Shown here piece after piece: positions 4,814-7,236 of a stretch of DNA of 7,236 bases. How positions within the stretch are numbered: position 1 is the stretch's first letter; each line of letters starts with the position of its first letter. Made by a program: the position numbers and the translations under genes. The notes beneath the pieces were generated by a model that was given only the letters and a program-made list of their open reading frames with translations, did not search any database and had not been told where the DNA came from. The DNA comes from Nitrososphaerota archaeon (GTDB taxonomy: Archaea; Thermoproteota; Nitrososphaeria; Nitrososphaerales; JAHFOH01): the NCBI GenBank assembly GCA_023266955.1, contig JAHFOH010000066.1, positions 1-7,236 of the forward strand, in the 5' to 3' direction.

Positions 4814-4872
4814 CGACGCATATGAACTGAGACGAGATTCTCTCGGATCTAGGGCGTCGGTCAGCTCGTCTC
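4814..4872. repeat. Interleaved inverted repeats downstream of the HTH_34 gene
   Basis: Two inverted repeats overlap. CGACGC (4814-4819) pairs with GCGTCG (4854-4859), and GAGACGAG (4829-4836) pairs with CTCGTCTC (4865-4872). A local hairpin, CGAGA-TTC-TCTCG (4833-4845), competes with the second. It starts 2 bp after the regulator's stop, so it may be a 3'-UTR structure affecting termination. No T-run follows. Confidence 0.4.
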
Positions 4873-4916
4873 GGGCGGTTTGAAGATAGGTATTAGCTTC
4901 CGTCTGTGCTCTGCAT

Positions 4917-4958
4917 CCTTATTGCGCACTCAATTTGTGCATTCGATGGTGAATAAGG
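4917..4958. repeat. Inverted repeat with nested hairpin
   Basis: CCTTATT (4917-4923) and AATAAGG (4952-4958) are 7-bp arms that enclose a smaller hairpin, GCAC (4926-4929) with GTGC (4937-4940). It lies in the gap between the HTH_34 gene and the relE remnant, which otherwise holds nothing I recognise. Confidence 0.3.
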
Positions 4959-4973
4959 TAAGCTGGCTGACGA

Positions 4974-5138
4974 TTAGAGACGCTCGTAGAACTTGCTCCT
5001 GTGCCCTACGCGAAGTAGCACAACCTCATCAATTTCGAAATTAACTGTGAAAGCAACCCTGTAGTCGAGAGTAGTTCACGGGTGCTGATGGAAGGGGTTT
5101 CCATTGGCAGAAAGTGCTCGAGAAAGCTCGGGCAAGGC
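4974..5138 (-). pseudogene. Decayed RelE/ParE-family toxin remnant
   Basis: The C-terminal third of a RelE-type toxin is readable from about 5061 down to TAA at 4974-4976: DYRVAFTVNFEIDEVVLLRVGHRSKFYERL in two halves, with the DYRV strand and the GHRSKFY ending usual for the family. Just upstream in the same frame is a TGA. Further up, a degenerate stretch (ALPELSRALSANGNPF) looks like the preceding helix but is interrupted by stops, and no start is present. It lies downstream of an intact relE on the same strand and belongs to a different RelE subgroup, judging by HRSKFYERL versus HRRAVY. It is therefore not a recent duplicate. Confidence 0.65.
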
Positions 5139-5171
5139 CTAAACTAAAGTATCCGTATAGATACTCTAGCT

Positions 5172-5202
5172 TCCACAGTTTTGTGGAGAGTCTCAGACTC
5201 TC
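5172..5202. repeat. Two adjacent palindromes just after relE
   Basis: TCCACA (5172-5177) and TGTGGA (5182-5187) form a 6-bp hairpin with a GTTT loop. GAGAGTCT (5186-5193) and AGACTCTC (5195-5202) are perfect 8-bp arms around a single base. The second ends 1 bp from the relE stop codon. They could form RNA hairpins that stabilise or end the relBE message, or mark the junction where the second toxin gene was joined. Confidence 0.5.
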
Positions 5203-5203
5203 T

Positions 5204-5455
5204 TCAGTAGACAGCTCGTCTGTGTTCCACATGGAGCAATCGAACTTTGCGCCCTTGTTCCTCAATGGTGTAAATTACTCGATAATCACCGACTCGCATG
5301 CTCCGAAGGCCTGTTAGCTCTCCTGTTAGAGCCTTATGTAGATAAGGATCAACTTTGAGCTCGAGGATCTTCTGTTTCAGTCTTCGCATCGTTTGCGGGG
5401 CCAGCTTTTTGAATAGTCTCTCATAGTGTTTGGTTGTCTCGATTTCATAGGACAA
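5204..5455 (-). CDS. relE: RelE/ParE-superfamily toxin
   Basis: This 83-residue protein has the RelE layout: a basic N-terminal helical hairpin (YERLFKKLAPQTMRRLKQKI), LTGLRSMRVGDYRVIYTIEE at about 47-66, and the C-terminal HRRAVY (78-83), whose His/Arg/Tyr are the usual catalytic positions for ribosome-dependent mRNA cleavage. It is probably an intact toxin. The start is TTG at 5453-5455 with GAGG 8 nt upstream and a 15-bp gap from the antitoxin stop, so the two are co-transcribed. No in-frame ATG gives a plausible N-terminus. Family-level assignment is strong; RelE versus ParE activity cannot be separated from sequence alone. Confidence 0.9.
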   Translation of the reverse strand: MSYEIETTKHYERLFKKLAPQTMRRLKQKILELKVDPYLHKALTGELTGLRSMRVGDYRVIYTIEEQGRKVRLLHVEHRRAVY

Positions 5456-5470
5456 CCCGTTGGCCTCATG

Positions 5471-5686
5471 TCAGAGCTTTTGGCTGTGAGTCAGCTCCTT
5501 CTCGAACTGATTCCATGGACGCACCTTACCTTCTTTTACTTCCTTCAGCGCCTTCTTGATGCCCCTAACTTCCCTCGGGTTGCTTAGTATGTCAAGTGTT
5601 TCAAGTATCCCGTCAAGAAGAGTGCGCGTCTCGCTGAGAAGCTTCCTATCATTCTCACTTAGAAGGATGCTGGCCTGTGGCTTCAT
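5471..5686 (-). CDS. relB: RelB-like antitoxin
   Basis: This is a 71-residue, mostly helical protein placed directly upstream of the toxin. The C-terminal half REVRGIKKALKEVKEGKV (about 38-55) is the IKxALxxLKxGKV pattern of archaeal RelB-type antitoxins, which wrap the toxin; the N-terminal part carries coiled-coil heptads (LLSETRTLLDGILETLDIL). The frame is open for another 65 codons upstream, but that part is Ser/Thr/Asn-rich and protein-unlike. The ATG at 5684-5686 is 31 bp from a TATA box, as expected for a near-leaderless mRNA. Autorepression of the promoter by the toxin-antitoxin complex is usual for such pairs but no operator is evident. Confidence 0.8.
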   Translation of the reverse strand: MKPQASILLSENDRKLLSETRTLLDGILETLDILSNPREVRGIKKALKEVKEGKVRPWNQFEKELTHSQKL

Positions 5687-5712
5687 ACCGGCCGTTTCAG
5701 CTGGCGTGTGTC

Positions 5713-5722
5713 TATTTAAAAT
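5713..5722 (-). promoter_or_regulatory. TATA box of the relBE operon
   Basis: On the minus strand this reads ATTTTAAATA, centred about 31 bp upstream of the relB ATG at 5686. It implies a leader of about 4 nt and fixes the start well inside the longer open frame. Confidence 0.65.
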
Positions 5723-6233
5723 GTGAGGCATCGGTTTTGTAGTCGTCGAATTTTCTGTTCTAGATGGAAAATAGAGAGCGGACTGGATAGTATTACGCGA
5801 AGTATTCTTGACTACTGAGTTAGGAATAGCGTGATTAGCTTCGACCGTTGAAAGGAAGGGACGGAAGAGAGAGACAGTCAAAAAGGCAGACGGGGGATGA
5901 TTTCCCTAACACTAGAAGGCTACTGAACCTAATCTAAATGTTCTTGGTTTTCATCTCCTTCCAGTAGTTTGCTTTGGGCATCTTCATAGTTTGACGATTG
6001 AAGAGACTGCTAGTATTGGAGTGCTTTGTGAAGATTGAGGTAAGTTCGAGTAAAGATTGGTGAATTGTGTGCGCGGACTTAATCCCACTAGAGGGTGAAG
6101 TTAAGGCACAAGCTCTGTAATAGGTTGGTGGAAAGGTGGCTATTCTGTTTGGAACGAGGCATTTGTTTGTGGCTTTTCAGAAATTTTTGGTATTTTGTGG
6201 AGGATTTGCATTTTCAGATTTTGGTGATAATTG
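5723..6233. other. Gene-poor stretch of about 510 bp
   Basis: No ORF here has protein-like composition. The plus strand from about 6090 to 6240 is T/G-rich, and the short frames there look like chance. On the minus strand around 5925-6000 a short reading (QSSNYEDAQSKLLEGDENQE) is hydrophilic and ends in TAG, but has a stop shortly upstream; it could be a relic of a lost gene. I see no tRNA, repeat array or clear promoter. Confidence 0.5.
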
Positions 6234-6440
6234 TTAGCAGTAGTGTGTATGAGTACCTTGAAGGTTCTTCAGCTCCACAAATTCAGAGTCTTTCCCTGTC
6301 ACATATTGTTTGAACCTTCTTTCGATCTCTCTTCTTTCCTTTGGTGTAGTCGCCTCGGCTTTGCCGAAAAGAATCAAATTCATGCCGTTGAGCACCAGAT
6401 TGACCTTGTGTTCTAGTTCGACAACTTTCAAGTCTTGCAT
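6234..6440 (-). CDS. Small antitoxin-like hypothetical protein
   Basis: This 68-residue protein starts MQDLKVVELEHKVNLVLNGM, followed by a short hydrophobic strand NLILFG (20-26 or so), a charged helix KERREIERRFKQYV and the ending SEFVELKNL; the last nine residues (QGTHTHYC) look like read-through into non-coding sequence. Size, charge and a toxin-antitoxin neighbourhood suggest an antitoxin, but I cannot name a family. The ATG at 6438-6440 is 32 bp from the centre of a TATA-like box. No toxin gene follows on the same strand. The divergent PIN-domain remnant is the closest possible partner. Confidence 0.6.
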   Translation of the reverse strand: MQDLKVVELEHKVNLVLNGMNLILFGKAEATTPKERREIERRFKQYVTGKDSEFVELKNLQGTHTHYC

Positions 6441-6467
6441 GGTCTGCTTGAGATCGCAGCATGACCG

Positions 6468-6479
6468 ATTTAAGTTATC
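6468..6479. promoter_or_regulatory. TATA-like element between the small ORF and the PIN gene
   Basis: ATTTAAGTTATC on the plus strand reads as GATAACTTAAAT on the minus strand. Its centre is about 32 bp from the minus-strand ATG at 6440 and about 30 bp from 6502, where the PIN-domain reading appears to have begun. The match to consensus is moderate. Confidence 0.5.
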
Positions 6480-6501
6480 ACTCTGATCCTAAAAGGCCAC
6501 T

Positions 6502-6986
6502 TTAGTTCTTGATGAGTAGTCCTAGTAATATTTGAAACCGTAGATTCGCAGCCGCAATTCGAAACCGAGTCAATATGCGTTGAACCATCCACCATGGCAT
6601 GGAATCAAACCAGGGGAGTGCTAATTGAACAGGCGTCAACTGAAAAGGGCTTGTTGCTGGTGCCTCTGCAAGTCGAGAAGCTTCTGGCTGAATTGGTTCA
6701 TGTTGCGAGAGGGATAGGGAAGGCTGGGGCACGTCGAGCTAGGGATCAGATAGTGAAATGGGAGGATCTAGGTCTCTTCGGGTTTGCGGAGCTTGACAGG
6801 CAGAGAAGGCTCGAGGCTGGTGACCTCGCAGTCAAACTAGGGGTTAGAGGAATGGACTCAATAATCATCCAAGTTGCAAAAGAAAATCGTGCGATACTCA
6901 TCACGTTCGACAGAGAGATGGCTAAACGGGCGAAAAGTGTGGTGAAGGTGTTAACTGCGGAAGATATTGAAACGGAGCCTCGATGA
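6502..6986 (+). pseudogene. PIN-domain (VapC-like) toxin gene, N-terminus disrupted
   Basis: The frame from ATG 6594 to TGA 6984-6986 encodes 130 residues. Its C-terminal part is a clear PIN domain: VPLQVEKLLAEL (acidic Glu33), LAVKLGVRGMDSIIIQVA (Asp88) and AILITFDREMAKRA (Asp106), then VKVLTAEDI. The first catalytic Asp strand is missing from this frame. Upstream, TTA-GTT-CTT-GAT (6502-6513) reads LVLD and, after a one-base shift, continues VVLVIFET in frame with the rest. This looks like an original M/L-VLD-xx-VLV start with its initiation codon changed to TTA and a 1-nt deletion. The segment between is longer than usual for PIN. If translated from 6594 the product would lack one metal ligand and probably be inactive as an RNase. 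Confidence 0.6.
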
Positions 6987-7121
6987 TTAAACTCTGCTGG
7001 AGGAAGTTAACTAGCGTGGCATTGCTAGGTAGATTACTCTCAAACCCATAACTTTGCAACCCTTTCCCTCTTCTGAAGGACAAACGATAAACGAGGCACC
7101 ATCCTTCACTCCCCGACTACC

Positions 7122-7236
7122 ACGATCATAGCTCTAACAGGCAGCCCTGGAACAGGAAAGAAGACAGTAGGCAGAATAACAGCCAGAAGACTGGGCTATC
7201 GTTTCGTTGACCTGAACGAGCTGGCAATTAAGAAAG
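7122..7236 (+). CDS. AK6/Fap7-type adenylate kinase/NTPase, 5' part only
   Basis: The frame reads T/M-IIALTGSPGTGKKTVG, then RRLGYRFVDLNELAIKK to the window edge. A P-loop directly after one short strand, followed by LGYxxxDLNEL, is the hallmark of the AK6/Fap7 family, which in archaea and eukaryotes acts in late small-subunit ribosome maturation as well as having adenylate kinase activity. The P-loop has Lys where Ser/Thr usually follows GK, with Thr one place later; a shifted GKxT occurs in some archaeal members as I recall. There is no ATG, GTG or TTG in frame after the stop at 7074. ACG at 7122-7124 stands where ATG would give MIIALTG. A weak GATAAA lies about 32 bp upstream (near 7089). 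Confidence 0.8.

Noticed and set aside
5041..5265. Minus-strand ORF of 74 codons overlapping relE and the relE relic
   Set aside because: It is in a different frame from the RelE signatures and shows none itself; it arises from the decayed sequence.
5687..5881. N-terminal extension of the relB reading frame by 65 residues
   Set aside because: The composition is unlike protein, and a TATA box at 5713-5722 lies inside it, placing the start at 5686.
5895..5930. Possible C/D-box guide RNA (ATGAT followed by CTGA)
   Set aside because: The C box matches only five of seven positions, and no matching C'/D' pair or terminal stem is visible.
6095..6416. Two overlapping plus-strand ORFs with Trp/Phe/Leu-rich readings
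   Set aside because: They look membrane-like only because the strand is T/G-rich; one is antisense to the 68-residue ORF, and no start signals are present.
6502..6732. Minus-strand ORF of 76 codons opposite the PIN gene
   Set aside because: The opposite strand carries clear PIN motifs from 6650 on, so this is a shadow frame.

Overview
This window is archaeal. The evidence is a 73-residue HMf-type histone, an archaeal/eukaryotic-type ribosomal protein (eS17), a KEOPS subunit of the Cgi121 type, BRE/TATA promoters about 30 bp upstream of start codons, and a tRNA-Glu gene interrupted by a short insertion typical of archaeal non-canonical tRNA introns. A TACK-group archaeon (Thaumarchaeota or Bathyarchaeia-like) would fit, but that placement is only a guess.

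Region 1 (1-3072) is housekeeping. The 3' end of a Sua5/YrdC threonylcarbamoyl-AMP synthase on the plus strand meets, tail to tail with 2 bp between stops, a five-gene minus-strand operon. In transcription order it encodes a TatD-family metal hydrolase, ribosomal protein eS17, a ParB/Srx-fold protein resembling free-serine kinases (SerK/SbnI), a MoaD/ThiS-like sulfur carrier ending in Gly-Gly, and Cgi121. Gaps between its genes are 5-14 bp. Sua5 and Cgi121 both serve the tRNA t6A37 modification. The serine-kinase-like/sulfur-carrier pair suggests a route from O-phosphoserine to cysteine, or sulfur delivery to tRNA. This pair is the most interesting candidate system in the window.

Region 2 (3073-4811) starts at a bidirectional TATA element between tatD and the histone gene. 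The histone is followed by tRNA-Glu(CTC) with its own TATA box, a minus-strand winged-helix-like hypothetical, a plus-strand winged-helix regulator, a short coiled-coil ORF, and a second winged-helix regulator of the HTH_34 type. The last two diverge from a promoter carrying the same 15-mer as the histone promoter, with a perfect inverted repeat just downstream of the TATA box.

Region 3 (4812-6986) is an accessory patch of toxin-antitoxin genes, some intact and some decayed: an intact relB-relE pair, a broken second relE copy downstream of it, an antitoxin-like small ORF with no visible partner, and a PIN-domain gene that has lost its first exon-like N-terminal segment through a lost start and an apparent frameshift. 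About 500 bp (5723-6233) holds no convincing gene.

The window ends in the first codons of an AK6/Fap7-type P-loop kinase that lacks a standard start codon; an ACG stands where ATG is expected. All calls come from reading motifs by eye. No database search was run.
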